From Sandaracinus amylolyticus (GTDB lineage: Bacteria > Myxococcota_A > Polyangia > Polyangiales > Sandaracinaceae), in NCBI RefSeq assembly GCF_000737325.1, contig NZ_CP011125.1, positions 1,860,001 to 1,924,000 of the forward strand: 64,000 nucleotides of DNA, read 5' to 3'. Within the stretch, counting starts at the first letter, position 1, and every line of letters begins with the position of its first letter. Of this stretch, positions 1 through 8,916 are shown piece by piece. Both the position numbers and the translations under genes were made by a program. The notes beneath the pieces were generated by a model. That model saw only the letters and a program-made list of their open reading frames with translations, ran no database searches and was not told the origin of the DNA.

Positions 1-1
1 C

Positions 2-211
2 GATCGTCCGAGCGGCGCGGAGCTGTGCGAGGCGCTGCGCGAGAAGCTCGGCGCCGACCGTCCGTTCTTCGTGCGGCTCCGAGGTGCGGACGCGGAGGCG
101 AGCCTGTCGGTGTTCGACGAGACGCTGATCGAGCCGCTCGTCGACGATGCGCTGCTCGCGACGCTGGGAGACGTGGTCCGCGCGCGGCGCGCCGCCGTCG
201 AGTCCGTGTGA
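2..211 (+). CDS. C-terminal fragment of a response-regulator receiver domain
   Basis: The gene enters from the left edge and stops at 209-211. The 69 visible residues read like the second half of a CheY-like receiver: PSGAELCEALREKL corresponds to the alpha3/alpha4 side, FFVRLRG to beta4, and SVFDETLIEPLVDDALLATL to the beta5/alpha5 end, where receivers normally carry a Lys-Pro. Here the Lys is replaced by Glu (IEP). The fragment converges on the degenerate-receiver gene that ends at 310, so it belongs to the same signalling neighbourhood. The N-terminal part and any output domain lie outside the window. Confidence 0.6.
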   Translation, partial: DRPSGAELCEALREKLGADRPFFVRLRGADAEASLSVFDETLIEPLVDDALLATLGDVVRARRAAVESV

Positions 212-309
212 GCGTCGCGCCACCGAGCCGCGCGCGTGTCGCGCTCTCGGCGCGGCAGTAGACGTCGTCGGTGGGGGCTCGGGGTCGCGCTGGGGTGCAG
301 CGCCGGAGA

Positions 310-1302
310 TCATCCGGGCGCGGGCTGGGCGCGCTCCCGCTCCCGTGCGTCCATCGTGCCGACCACCGCGCGCAGGATCGCTTCGCGCGTCGTGGGCGAG
401 CGAACGATCGTGTGCACCGCGCTCTCGGTCACGACGCTGTCGGCGCCTGCGAGGACGACGATGCGCGGTGCGTCCTCGCCGAGATCGACCGCGAGGCGCG
501 CTGCGACGGTGGCCGCGTCCATGCCGTCGAGGTGCTCCTCGAGGACCAGCGCGTCGAAGCCGGCCGTCATCGCGACGTCGCGTGCAGTGCGGGCGGCCGT
601 GAACCCCCTGGCGCTCAGGCCCGCGGCGTCGAGCGTCTCGCAGAGTCGGCGTACCATCGTGGCGTCGCGCGCGACGACGCCGACGCGGCGTGGCGCAGCG
701 AGCGGCGGCGCGGTGACGGGCGCGGGCACCGCGACCGGCTCGGTGGGCGCACGCTCGGGCGGAGGAGCGGCCTTCGGCGGGACGGGCGTGGGGATGCGCG
801 CGGGCGAGGGGAGCGGCGCCGCGACGGAGCGCACCGGCTCGGGGCGCGCAACCTTGGTCGCGGCGACGGCGCTGGGCGCGCCAGCGGGCCTCGGCCGACG
901 CATGGCCAGCGCTGCCGCGACCGTCTCCGCGACGACGCGCGGCGATGCGTCGAGCGCCAGGCTCGCGACGAACTTCGGAGCGAGGCGAGCCTCGGGCCTT
1001 CCGCGGAGCACCCAGGACGCGTGCCGCGTGGCGTCGTGGCGCGCCTCGTCGAGCGTGCTCGCGTTGGCCGCGGTCGCGACGACCACGTCGATCTTCACGT
1101 CGCGCAGCCCGGCGCGCGCTTCCGCGGCGTCGCGGAACGCGAGCACGTGGTGCCCGGCCGCGCGCAGCGCGTCGGAGACGGCGCCTTGGCGCGTCGGATC
1201 GTCGTCGACGAGCATCACGAAGCCGGAGGAGGGCGCGGAAACCACACGTCTCACTTCGTCCCCGTGGTGTGCGTTGCCACCGTCGAGGCCCGGAATCGAC
1301 AC
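310..1302 (-). CDS. Protein with two degenerate response-regulator receiver domains
   Basis: Two CheY-like regions are joined by a Pro/Ala-rich linker (about 135-205). Region 1 starts FVMLVDDDP with the acidic pocket intact, but Thr77 stands where the phospho-Asp is expected (DVVVAT). Region 2 lacks the acidic pair (VGVVARDA) and has Glu255 at the phosphosite (DALVLE). No DNA-binding or enzymatic output domain is visible. It lies 21 bp downstream of the histidine kinase on the same strand, so it is probably co-transcribed. The function is inferred to be a phosphorylation-independent signalling adaptor. The chosen GTG at 1302 has no clear RBS; a GTG at 1254 preceded by GGGGAC is a good alternative. 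Confidence 0.75.
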   Translation of the reverse strand: MSIPGLDGGNAHHGDEVRRVVSAPSSGFVMLVDDDPTRQGAVSDALRAAGHHVLAFRDAAEARAGLRDVKIDVVVATAANASTLDEARHDATRHASWVLRGRPEARLAPKFVASLALDASPRVVAETVAAALAMRRPRPAGAPSAVAATKVARPEPVRSVAAPLPSPARIPTPVPPKAAPPPERAPTEPVAVPAPVTAPPLAAPRRVGVVARDATMVRRLCETLDAAGLSARGFTAARTARDVAMTAGFDALVLEEHLDGMDAATVAARLAVDLGEDAPRIVVLAGADSVVTESAVHTIVRSPTTREAILRAVVGTMDARERERAQPAPG

Positions 1303-1323
1303 GCGCGGTACGATCTTCGGGGA

Positions 1324-2973
1324 TCACGCGGTGGGTTGCGCGCCTCGGTCGTCGGGGGCGGTGGGAGCGGTCGTCGGGAGCTCGATCGTGAACACCGTGC
1401 CGTGCTCGGCGTCGCTCTGGACGAGCGCGCGACCGCCGTGCGCCTCCGCGCAAGCGCGCACGAGCGCGAGCCCGAGGCCCCAGCCGCGCCCCTCGCTCTG
1501 CTGCACGAAGGGCTCGAAGATGCGCTCCAGCTGCGCGGGCTCGAGAGGACTGCCGGCGTTGTGGACCGAGAGCCGCGCGACCTCCGCGTCGCCTTTCGCG
1601 CGGATCGTGATGGGCGCGGTCTCGTCGCCGTACTTCAGCGCGTTCGACACGACGTTCCCGAGGGCGCGCTCGAGCTCGTGAGCGTCCCACGTGCCACGCG
1701 CGTGATCGACGTCGAGCGCGATCCGGCGCGCGCTGCCGGTGGGCAGCTCGGCGACGACGGCGTGGACCACGTCGAAGAGGTCGGCGGGCGCGCGCGAGAG
1801 CGGCAACGTCCCGCCTGCGCGGATGCGGCTCACGTCGAGCAGGTCTCGCAGCATCGCGTCGGCGCGATCGACGCCGCGCACGATGCGGCTGGTGAGATCG
1901 GCACGCCGGGGGTCGCCGTCGGGCAACCTCGCGAGCAGCTGTGCGCTGACCTTCGCGTTCGAGAGCGGCGTCCGGAGGTCGTGCACCAGGAACGACACGA
2001 ACTGCTCGCGTGCCTTGCGCTCCGCGAGCACTTCGTCGAGCGATGCGCGCAGCGCAGCGTTGAGATAGGCGATCTCGAGGTGGACGAGCACTCGCTCGCC
2101 GAGCAGCTCGAGACGTCGGACCTCCCGACTGCCGAACACGTGCGGTCGCCTCATCGCGACGTACAGCACGCCGAACAGCTTGGTGCGCGCGGGCATGCGC
2201 ACACCGAGCATCGCGCGGATGCCGCTCGCGCGAAGGGCCGGGCTGACGTCGAGCTCGGTCGTCGCGACGTCTCCGACCTCGGTGACCGGCGCGTCCGACC
2301 GCGCCACCGTCGCCGGGAACGTCTGCGAGCCCACGTCGACGACCTCGCGCTCGATCGCGTCGCGCGGGAGCCCCGACGCTGCGACCTCGACGAGCTGCGC
2401 GCTGGACGCGTCGTAGAGAAGGAGCGCGCCGGCGTCGCACTCCATCACGTCGAGCACCACGGCGAGCATCCGTGCTGCGAGCACGTCGCTCGCGAGCCCT
2501 CGCTCGATCGCGTCGCGCTGCTCGGCCTCGAGGCGGTGGATCGCGCGTTTGCCACGCTGCTCGTCGTCTCGCATGTGCTTCGTGAACGTGCCGATGACCC
2601 ACACCACGCAGCGCTGGAGCCCGGCCAGCGCGCGGTCGAGCTCCGACCGCGGAGGGCGTCGCGCGGGCTCGAGGTCCGACCACGCGTCCGACACGGCGCG
2701 GGAGATGGCGGTGAGCTCCTGGAGGATGTCCGAGAGCTCGTGACCGCCGCGCATGCGCGCGCCCAAGTGTTCCCCGAGCAGCGCGTGAGCCCGAGCTTCG
2801 TCCCTCGCGAGGATCGCCTCGAGCAGCCCGGGCGCGACGTTTCGTCCCTCCGACGTTCGCAGCATCGCGCCGGCGGCGCGCTCGCCGACACGCTCGATCC
2901 AGCGCGCGACGCTCACATCGGCGTGCGACGCCGGCGTGTGTTCGGTCGGATCCACCCGCGCCGTGTCTAGCAC
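1324..2973 (-). CDS. Cytoplasmic GAF-domain sensor histidine kinase
   Basis: 549 residues. An all-alpha N-terminal region (about 20-140) resembles RsbR-type N-terminal sensor domains. A GAF domain spans about 160-305, and a short helix leads into the HisKA domain with phospho-accepting His331 in FLVHDLRTPL. The HATPase_c domain has its N box at about 440-447 (NVVSNALKYGD) and a glycine box at 495-503 (GRGWGLGLA). No transmembrane segment is visible, so the signal is probably cytoplasmic or relayed. It precedes the degenerate double-receiver gene, which lacks a normal phospho-Asp, so the true phosphotransfer partner is unclear. The start is GTG at 2973; an in-frame GTG at 2955 is possible. Confidence 0.92.
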   Translation of the reverse strand: MLDTARVDPTEHTPASHADVSVARWIERVGERAAGAMLRTSEGRNVAPGLLEAILARDEARAHALLGEHLGARMRGGHELSDILQELTAISRAVSDAWSDLEPARRPPRSELDRALAGLQRCVVWVIGTFTKHMRDDEQRGKRAIHRLEAEQRDAIERGLASDVLAARMLAVVLDVMECDAGALLLYDASSAQLVEVAASGLPRDAIEREVVDVGSQTFPATVARSDAPVTEVGDVATTELDVSPALRASGIRAMLGVRMPARTKLFGVLYVAMRRPHVFGSREVRRLELLGERVLVHLEIAYLNAALRASLDEVLAERKAREQFVSFLVHDLRTPLSNAKVSAQLLARLPDGDPRRADLTSRIVRGVDRADAMLRDLLDVSRIRAGGTLPLSRAPADLFDVVHAVVAELPTGSARRIALDVDHARGTWDAHELERALGNVVSNALKYGDETAPITIRAKGDAEVARLSVHNAGSPLEPAQLERIFEPFVQQSEGRGWGLGLALVRACAEAHGGRALVQSDAEHGTVFTIELPTTAPTAPDDRGAQPTA

Positions 2974-3234
2974 TCACCGTTCCGCGGCCGTGCGCCGCAC
3001 GTACCGAGCAGAGGCGGTGCTCACGGCCTCGCATCGGCGCTCGCGAGCGCCGGAGCGCCGTGGTGCGAGAGCGCGACGCGGGTAGGACGATTGTCCAGCG
3101 GCGCTTCACGGCTCGTGCATGCGCAGGCCTCTGATGTCTCGCGGCGAACGGAGCCAGGATCGTCCGCACCCAGCACGCGTTCGAGCGCCGAACGCGATGG
3201 TGGCGCGAGCGAGCGCCCGAGTGAGAGGAAACAG
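2974..3234. other. Divergent intergenic region, 261 bp
   Basis: This region separates the leftward histidine kinase from the rightward alcohol dehydrogenase and must hold both promoters. No convincing -35/-10 pair, palindrome or small gene was found. The rightward frame stays open from 3091, but those residues are Arg/Ser-rich and unlike the enzyme. GAGAGGAA just before 3235 is the likely dehydrogenase RBS. Confidence 0.5.
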
Positions 3235-4269
3235 ATGAGAGCCACGATCATGTACGGCGCGGGCGACGTCCGCGTCGAGAACGTCCCCGACCCGTCGATC
3301 GTCGAGCCCACGGACGCGATCCTGCGCGTGGTGCGCGCCTGCATCTGCGGCAGCGATCTCTGGCCGTACAACGACATGCCGCGCAGCACGACGGGGCAGA
3401 GCATGGGCCACGAAGCGATCGGCGTCGTCGAAGCCGTCGGCCGCGACGTGCGGCGCGTGAAGCGTGGGCAGGTCGTCGTGATGCCGTTCGCGTTCTCCGA
3501 CGGCACCTGCGAGTTCTGCAGCGAGGGGCTCCCCACCGCGTGCGTGCACGGCGGGTTCCTCGGCAACGGGGGTCTGAACGGCGCGCAGGCCGAAGCGCTG
3601 CGCATCCCGCTCGCCGATGGAACGCTGTACCCGCTCGACGTCACCGAAGCGGACGCGCGCATGCCGTCGCTGCTCACGCTCTCGGACGTGATGGGCACCG
3701 GCCATCACGCCGCGGTCGTCGCGCGCGTGGCGCCCGGGCAGCGCGTCGCGGTCGTCGGTGATGGCGCGGTCGGCCTGTGCGGCGTGATCGCGGCGAAGCG
3801 TCTCGGCGCGGAGCAGATCATCATCCTCGGTCGTCGCCCCGATCGCATCGCGCTCGCGCGCGAGCTCGGCGCGACCGACGTCGTCAGCGAGCGTGGTCAG
3901 GAGGCCGTGGAGCGTGTACGCGCGCTCACGGGCGGCCGCGGCGCGCACGCGGTGCTCGAGTGCGTCGGCACGCGCGACGCGACGCTCACGTCGATCGAGA
4001 TCGCGCGCCCGGGCGGCGCGGTCGGGCGCGTCGGTGTCCCGCACTACGACGCGGTGCCCGGCGCGGCACGGACGTTCTTCAAGAACGTGATCGTCGGCGG
4101 CGGGCCCGCGCCGGTGCGCGCGTACATCGACGAGCTGCTGCCCGAGATCCTCGACGGTCGCATCGATCCGGGGCGCGTCTTCGATCGCAGCGTCGGCCTC
4201 GACGGAGTGCCCGACGGTTATCGCGCGATGAACGCGCGCGAGTCGATCAAGGTGATGGTCACGCCGTGA
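3235..4269 (+). CDS. Zinc-dependent alcohol dehydrogenase family protein (MDR)
   Basis: 344-residue medium-chain dehydrogenase. The catalytic zinc site is Cys38-Gly-Ser-Asp with Gly-His-Glu at 58-60. A structural-zinc-type set Cys92, Cys95 and Cys103 follows the C-x2-C-x7-C spacing seen in one subfamily. The Rossmann motif is VVGDGAVG, followed by beta2 LGRRPDR. The enzyme presumably oxidises an alcohol or reduces an aldehyde with NAD(P); the substrate is not readable. The ATG at 3235 was chosen because GAGAGGAA sits just upstream and homology-like sequence begins there. The stop overlaps the GTG of the following RibD-like gene by 4 bp, so the two are translationally coupled. Confidence 0.9.
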   Translation: MRATIMYGAGDVRVENVPDPSIVEPTDAILRVVRACICGSDLWPYNDMPRSTTGQSMGHEAIGVVEAVGRDVRRVKRGQVVVMPFAFSDGTCEFCSEGLPTACVHGGFLGNGGLNGAQAEALRIPLADGTLYPLDVTEADARMPSLLTLSDVMGTGHHAAVVARVAPGQRVAVVGDGAVGLCGVIAAKRLGAEQIIILGRRPDRIALARELGATDVVSERGQEAVERVRALTGGRGAHAVLECVGTRDATLTSIEIARPGGAVGRVGVPHYDAVPGAARTFFKNVIVGGGPAPVRAYIDELLPEILDGRIDPGRVFDRSVGLDGVPDGYRAMNARESIKVMVTP

Positions 4270-4985
4270 GCGCGAAGCCGAGGACCACGAGCGACCGACC
4301 TCGCGTCATCTGTCACATGGTCCCGTCGGTCGACGGACGGATCGTCACCGACCGCTGGGACCTGCCCCCGACGTTCGTCTCCGAGTACGAGCGCACGGCC
4401 GCGACGTTCGGCGCCGATGCCTGGATGATCGGTCGCATCTCGATGGAGCCCTACGCGGGCAAGGCGACGATCCCGCGTCGCGCGCCGGCCGAGCGCATCC
4501 CGCGCACCGACTTCGTCGCGCGGCGCGACGCGAGCTCCTACGCGATCGTCGTCGATCCCGGCGGCAAGCTGCGCTGGACGTCGAGCGACATCGACGGCGA
4601 GCACGTCATCACCGTCCTGACCGAGGGCGTGGAGGATGCCTATCTCGCGTTCCTGCGCAGCAAGGGTGTCTCGTACGTCTTCGGTGGGCGCACGGAGATC
4701 GACCTCGGTCGAGCGCTCGCTCGGCTCAGGGCGTCGTTCGGGATCGAGACGCTGCTCCTCGAGGGCGGCGGGAAGATCAACGGGTCGTTCCTCGACGAGG
4801 ATCTCGTCGACGAGCTCAGTGTGATCGTCGCGCCCGTGGTCGATGGCAGCGTGGGGACTCCCACGCTCTTCGATCGGAGCTCGTCACGACGCTCGCGCGC
4901 GAGCACGCCGCGGCACTTCGAGCTCGTGTCCGTCGAGCGGCTCCCGAGCGACCTCGTCTGGATTCGATACCGACGCAGGCGCTGA
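4266..4985 (+). CDS. RibD C-terminal-domain (DHFR-like) reductase
   Basis: 239-residue single-domain protein of the RibD_C family. RVICHMVPSVDGRI opens the dihydrofolate-reductase-like fold, a central FGADAWMIGR follows, and the signature LLLEGGGKINGSFL sits near residue 165. Members are NADPH-dependent reductases; stand-alone copies are not necessarily part of riboflavin synthesis. There is no deaminase domain and no other rib gene nearby. The GTG start overlaps the dehydrogenase stop (GTGA), so both enzymes are probably made together and may act on one substrate. The C-terminus is Arg-rich (RYRRRR). Confidence 0.85.
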   Translation: MSAKPRTTSDRPRVICHMVPSVDGRIVTDRWDLPPTFVSEYERTAATFGADAWMIGRISMEPYAGKATIPRRAPAERIPRTDFVARRDASSYAIVVDPGGKLRWTSSDIDGEHVITVLTEGVEDAYLAFLRSKGVSYVFGGRTEIDLGRALARLRASFGIETLLLEGGGKINGSFLDEDLVDELSVIVAPVVDGSVGTPTLFDRSSSRRSRASTPRHFELVSVERLPSDLVWIRYRRRR

Positions 4986-5100
4986 GCGCTCGAGTCGATT
5001 GGCGCGCTCGTATCCCGCGCTCGACAGGTGGTGCTCTGTGCGAGCAGCGCTCCGCTCGGCTCAGGCTGCGCGCGACGTGAGCCGAACAATGGAGCTCCCC

Positions 5101-5160
5101 CACTCTGCCGCTGATTGCCGCTAATTCTAAAACTTTCCGCTTGAGATGCGTCCGCGCTCA
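5101..5160 (+). promoter_or_regulatory. AT-rich patch, candidate promoter of the TonB-receptor operon
   Basis: Around 5110-5140 base composition drops sharply, with a run of A/T around CTAATTCTAAAACTTT that contrasts with the G+C-rich surroundings. TAAAAC at 5128-5133 could be a -10 element with CTGCCG at 5105-5110 as a weak -35 (17-bp spacing). The patch ends about 50 bp before the receptor start. This is composition plus a weak motif match only. Confidence 0.3.
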
Positions 5161-5166
5161 GCGGTA

Positions 5167-5190
5167 CAAGGAACGTGAGGGGGTTCCTTG
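5167..5190 (+). promoter_or_regulatory. Hairpin over the RBS and TTG start of the TonB receptor
   Basis: CAAGGAAC (5167-5174) and GTTCCTTG (5183-5190) are perfect 8-bp inverted arms around the loop GTGAGGGG (5175-5182). The loop contains the only purine-rich RBS candidate, and the last three bases of the 3' arm are the TTG start codon. In RNA the start codon would be paired and the RBS exposed, a layout that could control initiation. It could also be a DNA operator. Confidence 0.5.
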
Positions 5191-7623
5191 GTTTCGTACG
5201 GATCGGCAGGAGCCGAGACGCGTGCTCGCGCGCCGCTGCGCGCGCGCATCGTGCGTGCGGCGCTGGTGCTCGCGCTCGCGCTCGGTGTGCGGGTCGCGCC
5301 GGTGTCGGCGCAGGACGCGCCGCCTGCCGAGCTGTCTCCGCCGTCCCAGCCGTCTCCGCCTGCCGAGCTGTCTCCGCCTGCAGAGCAGCCGGGCGAGAGC
5401 GATGCGCCGCGCGAGCCGGAGACTGGAGAAGAATCGGCGATCGGAAGCGAGCCCACCATCGCCCCCACGGGTGATCCGCCGGTTCCGCCGACCGAGACGG
5501 CCGACGCTCCGCCGATCGAGAGCGAGACTGCGACCGACGCCGAGGGAGACGACGTCGAGGCGATCGAGAGCCTCGATCTCGAGGCGCTCCTCTCCGGGCG
5601 CTACGTCACTGCCGTTTCGCGCACCATCGAGTCGGTCGACGACGCGCCGGCGAACGTCACCGTCATCACGCGCGACGAGATGCTGCGCTGGGGCTATTCG
5701 ACGGTCGCCGAAGTGCTCGAGCACGTGCACGGCTTCTACGTCGTCGACGACCACATCACGCCGAACGTCGCAGTGCGCGGGATCTCCGGCGGTCTCCGCG
5801 CCGAGAGCGGCTTGGTGCAGCTGACGATCGACGGACGCGCGGTGTCCTATCGCGCGACGTCGGGGCACTGGCTGGGCGCGGAGCTCGTGCCGCTCTCGAT
5901 CATCGAGCGCATCGAGATCGTGAGAGGGCCCGTCTCGACGGTGTATGGCGCCGACGCGTTCCTCGGCGTCGTCAACATCGTCACTCGCGATCCCGGGCGA
6001 ATCGACGGCGCGGACTTCACCCAAGGCCTCGGCTGGGCCGGTGGGCCCGGTGGAGAGCTCGACTTCGCCGTCGGCACGCGCATCGACGATCTCGCGTTCT
6101 TCGTGTCGTGGCGCCTCTTCCGCGGAGACCGGTCGGGCATCTCGCTGCCGGCCAGCTCGCCGGCGGAGCGTGTCGCGCCGTACCGCATGACGGGTGAGGG
6201 CTGGGAGCGCGCGCGTGATCTGGATCTGAATTCGGCGGTCGGCTTGGCGCGAGTGTCGCTCCGCCTCGCTCCGGAGCACTCGATCTCGCTGACGGGATAT
6301 GCGTCGATTCTCGATCGTGGAGCGGAGTTCGCAGACTGGGCGCAGCTCGCTCGAGGCACCGATCTCGTCGGCCGAACGCGCGGAAATCGAGTCTCGCTCT
6401 GGCAGGGATACGTCGATCTCGCCTATTCGGGCACGCCCGATCCGCACCTCTCGATCGATGCGTTCGCGCGTGTGTTCGGAGGTGCGCCGACGGACCGCGA
6501 TCACATCGACGTCGGGAGCGACATCTACTCGATCCGGAGACAGAACGACTTCGCCGGTGGTGAGCTGGGCGCGACGGCGCGCTGGTCGCCGCTGGACGTC
6601 CTGCGCTTCACGCTGGGCGTGGACGGATTGCTCGACGACGAGCAGTTGCCCTCGGTGCTGCACGTGCTCTACGGCGCCAGCGATGGAATGGCGCCGGGCA
6701 ACATCCGCGAGTCGACGTCGACGCGACAGGGGCGCCGCACGTTCCTCAATCTGGGTGCCTATCTGCTCGCGAGCGCGACTCCGATCGAACGACTGCACAT
6801 CCACGGCGGCATTCGCTACGACCTGCACAACATCTACGGATCACAGATCAACGGGCGCGCGGCGGTCGCGGTCGAGATCGTCGAGGATCTGAGCGCGAAG
6901 GTGATGTACGGCAGCGCGTTCCGCGCGCCCACGCCGCTCTTGCTCTACGGCGTGCCGCTGGTCGCCGGCGACATCCTGGGCAATCCCGAGCTGCGCCCGC
7001 AGCAGATCCACACGTTCGAGGGCCAGGTGGTCTATCGACCGTGGGAGTGGATGACGCTCCAGACCGAGCTCTCGTACAGCTATCTGATCAACAAGGCCGA
7101 GTTCACGCGCATGGGCGCGAACTTGGTCGCTCGGAACATCTCCGAGGTCGGCGTGTGGTCGTGGGACACGCTGGCGAGGGTCGATTGGGACGAGCAGCTG
7201 CGCCTCTATGCGTCGTTCTCGCTGGTGCTCGGTGAGCGCGGTTTGGACGTGTCGGGCTATCGCGCCGACCTGCTGGGCACCGACCTCGAGGCGTATCCGC
7301 CCGGGCTCTTCCGCGCAGGCGCGCACTACACGATCCCCGGGCTCCCGCTGCGCTTCGGAACGCAGATTCGATATGTGTCGTCGCGGCGCGCCAGCGACAC
7401 CAACGTGCTCGAGGCAGGCGCCGTGTATCACCTGCCCGACGCTTGGTACTGGGATGCGACGGCGTCGGTCTTCGACGCCGAGCTGATCCCGGGCGGGCTC
7501 ACCACGATCACGTTCACCGCGCGGAACATCCTGGGCACCGACACAGCGCAGCCGGGCTTCTCGGGCATCGATCTCCCGTCGGCACCGCGGACGTTCTCGG
7601 TGCAGTGGCGACAGACGTTCTGA
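5188..7623 (+). CDS. TonB-dependent outer-membrane receptor
   Basis: 811 residues. The signal peptide is about 20-41 (ALVLALALGV, cleavage likely VSA|QD). A Pro/Glu-rich linker runs about 43-125. The plug domain is about 145-270, with VTVITRDEML, VAVRGISG, IDGRAVS, RIEIVRGPVSTVYG and GVVNIVTR. The beta-barrel fills the rest and ends in Phe (FSVQWRQTF) as usual for BAM substrates. It imports an unidentified ligand across the outer membrane with TonB energy. The start is the TTG at 5188 after GAGGGG; a GTG inside the signal region at 5257 is less likely. The following two genes encode solute-binding lipoproteins in the same direction, suggesting one uptake operon. Confidence 0.92.
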   Translation: MVSYGSAGAETRARAPLRARIVRAALVLALALGVRVAPVSAQDAPPAELSPPSQPSPPAELSPPAEQPGESDAPREPETGEESAIGSEPTIAPTGDPPVPPTETADAPPIESETATDAEGDDVEAIESLDLEALLSGRYVTAVSRTIESVDDAPANVTVITRDEMLRWGYSTVAEVLEHVHGFYVVDDHITPNVAVRGISGGLRAESGLVQLTIDGRAVSYRATSGHWLGAELVPLSIIERIEIVRGPVSTVYGADAFLGVVNIVTRDPGRIDGADFTQGLGWAGGPGGELDFAVGTRIDDLAFFVSWRLFRGDRSGISLPASSPAERVAPYRMTGEGWERARDLDLNSAVGLARVSLRLAPEHSISLTGYASILDRGAEFADWAQLARGTDLVGRTRGNRVSLWQGYVDLAYSGTPDPHLSIDAFARVFGGAPTDRDHIDVGSDIYSIRRQNDFAGGELGATARWSPLDVLRFTLGVDGLLDDEQLPSVLHVLYGASDGMAPGNIRESTSTRQGRRTFLNLGAYLLASATPIERLHIHGGIRYDLHNIYGSQINGRAAVAVEIVEDLSAKVMYGSAFRAPTPLLLYGVPLVAGDILGNPELRPQQIHTFEGQVVYRPWEWMTLQTELSYSYLINKAEFTRMGANLVARNISEVGVWSWDTLARVDWDEQLRLYASFSLVLGERGLDVSGYRADLLGTDLEAYPPGLFRAGAHYTIPGLPLRFGTQIRYVSSRRASDTNVLEAGAVYHLPDAWYWDATASVFDAELIPGGLTTITFTARNILGTDTAQPGFSGIDLPSAPRTFSVQWRQTF
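5321..5376 (+). repeat. 20-bp direct repeat coding for the Pro-rich linker
   Basis: CGCCTGCCGAGCTGTCTCCG occurs at 5321-5340 and again at 5357-5376, 36 bp (12 codons) apart, encoding two PPAELSPP units between the signal peptide and plug of the TonB receptor. The period keeps frame, so slippage would lengthen or shorten the linker without breaking the protein. Confidence 0.8.
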
Positions 7624-7647
7624 ATTCGTTCGGAGACGGAGCGAATC

Positions 7648-8874
7648 ATGGCTGCACTCGACCGCTCTCTGGCCCTGGTGGCGTCGTCGATCGTGCTCGC
7701 GAGCTGCGTGTCGCGGCCCGCGCCCGAGCCGGCGGACACGATTCGCGTCGGCGCTCTGCTGCCGTTCACCGGCGATCTCGCGTCGGTGGGCGAGAACATC
7801 GAGCGTGGCCTCTTGATCGCGATCGAGACGGTGAACGAAGAGGCGGGCGGCGTCGGTGGGCGGCCGCTCACCTTGGTGTCGCGCGACACCCACTCCGACC
7901 CGGTGCGCGGCATGGCGGCCGCGCAGGCGCTGCTCGATGCCGGTGTCGAGGTGATCATCGGGCCGGAGGAGGGCGATCTCGCCGACGCGCTCGAGCCGCT
8001 CGTCGCCGCGCGCGGGATCCCGCTGCTCACCATCAGCGAGGCGGCGTCGTCGGACTCGGCCCACGAGGCGCTGCGCTTCCATCTCGGCCCCACCGCAGCG
8101 GCCGAGGGCCGCGCGCTCGCGCAGCGCATGTTCCGCGATCGACGGCAGCGCGCATCGATCATCTCGGCGCAGGGGACGTATGGCGACTCGTTCGCCGAGG
8201 GTGTTCGCGCCGAGCTGACCCGCCTCGGCGGGAGCATCATCTCCCACGAGCGATTCGACCCGGCGATCGAGGATCGCAGCGTGCTCGAGCGCGCGCTCGA
8301 CGATGAGCCCGACGCCCTCGTGCTGGTCGCCTATCCGCGCTCCGGCGCGCGCATCGTGATGGACGCGGCGGCGCTGGGCGCGACCGTGAGCTGGTACTTC
8401 GCGCCGACGCTCAACGACGACGCGTTCGTCGCGAACATCTCGCCGGGGCTGCTCGACGGCGCGGTCGGCGTGTCGCCCGAGGTGGGCGACGAAGCGGCCG
8501 CGTTCCGCGCCGCGTTCCGAGCGCGCTGGAGCGACGAGCGGCCGCTGCAGATCACGCACTTCTACTACGATGCGCTCATCCTCTGGGCGCTCGCCGCGGA
8601 GCGCGTCGAGCAGTCGGGTGGATCGATCTCCGACGTGCTGCGCGACACCTCGCGTCCCACCGGCCAGCTCTTCGCTTGGTACGAGGTCGAGGCGGCGTTC
8701 GCGGCAGTGCGCGAGGGCGCGGAGATCGACTACTGCGGCGCGTCGAGCAGCGTCGATCTGACCGACGAGCACGAGCTCGCGATGCCGTTCCTGGGCTTCT
8801 GGACGATCGAAGAGGATCGCATCCACCGCGAGCCCGCGGTCTTCCGCAGCCTCTGCCACTTCATCGGCGGCTGA
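7648..8874 (+). CDS. Branched-chain-amino-acid-type solute-binding lipoprotein
   Basis: 408 residues; signal II peptide with lipobox VLASC (Cys20). The mature protein has the periplasmic-binding type I fold of the Leu/Ile/Val-binding family: IRVGALLPFTGDLASVG, the helix of AIETVNEEAGGVGG, a nucleotide-like lobe with GVEVIIGPEEGDLADAL, then YGDSFAEGV and the typical hinge strands. It probably captures a small ligand in the periplasm or at the inner membrane. It lies 24 bp behind the TonB receptor, with GGAG upstream of its ATG. No permease or ATPase gene follows; the next gene is another, unrelated binding protein. Confidence 0.88.
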   Translation: MAALDRSLALVASSIVLASCVSRPAPEPADTIRVGALLPFTGDLASVGENIERGLLIAIETVNEEAGGVGGRPLTLVSRDTHSDPVRGMAAAQALLDAGVEVIIGPEEGDLADALEPLVAARGIPLLTISEAASSDSAHEALRFHLGPTAAAEGRALAQRMFRDRRQRASIISAQGTYGDSFAEGVRAELTRLGGSIISHERFDPAIEDRSVLERALDDEPDALVLVAYPRSGARIVMDAAALGATVSWYFAPTLNDDAFVANISPGLLDGAVGVSPEVGDEAAAFRAAFRARWSDERPLQITHFYYDALILWALAAERVEQSGGSISDVLRDTSRPTGQLFAWYEVEAAFAAVREGAEIDYCGASSSVDLTDEHELAMPFLGFWTIEEDRIHREPAVFRSLCHFIGG

Positions 8875-8916
8875 GACCGCTCGGGGCGGCGCCAAACCAC
8901 ACGAGGAGGGGGAGAC

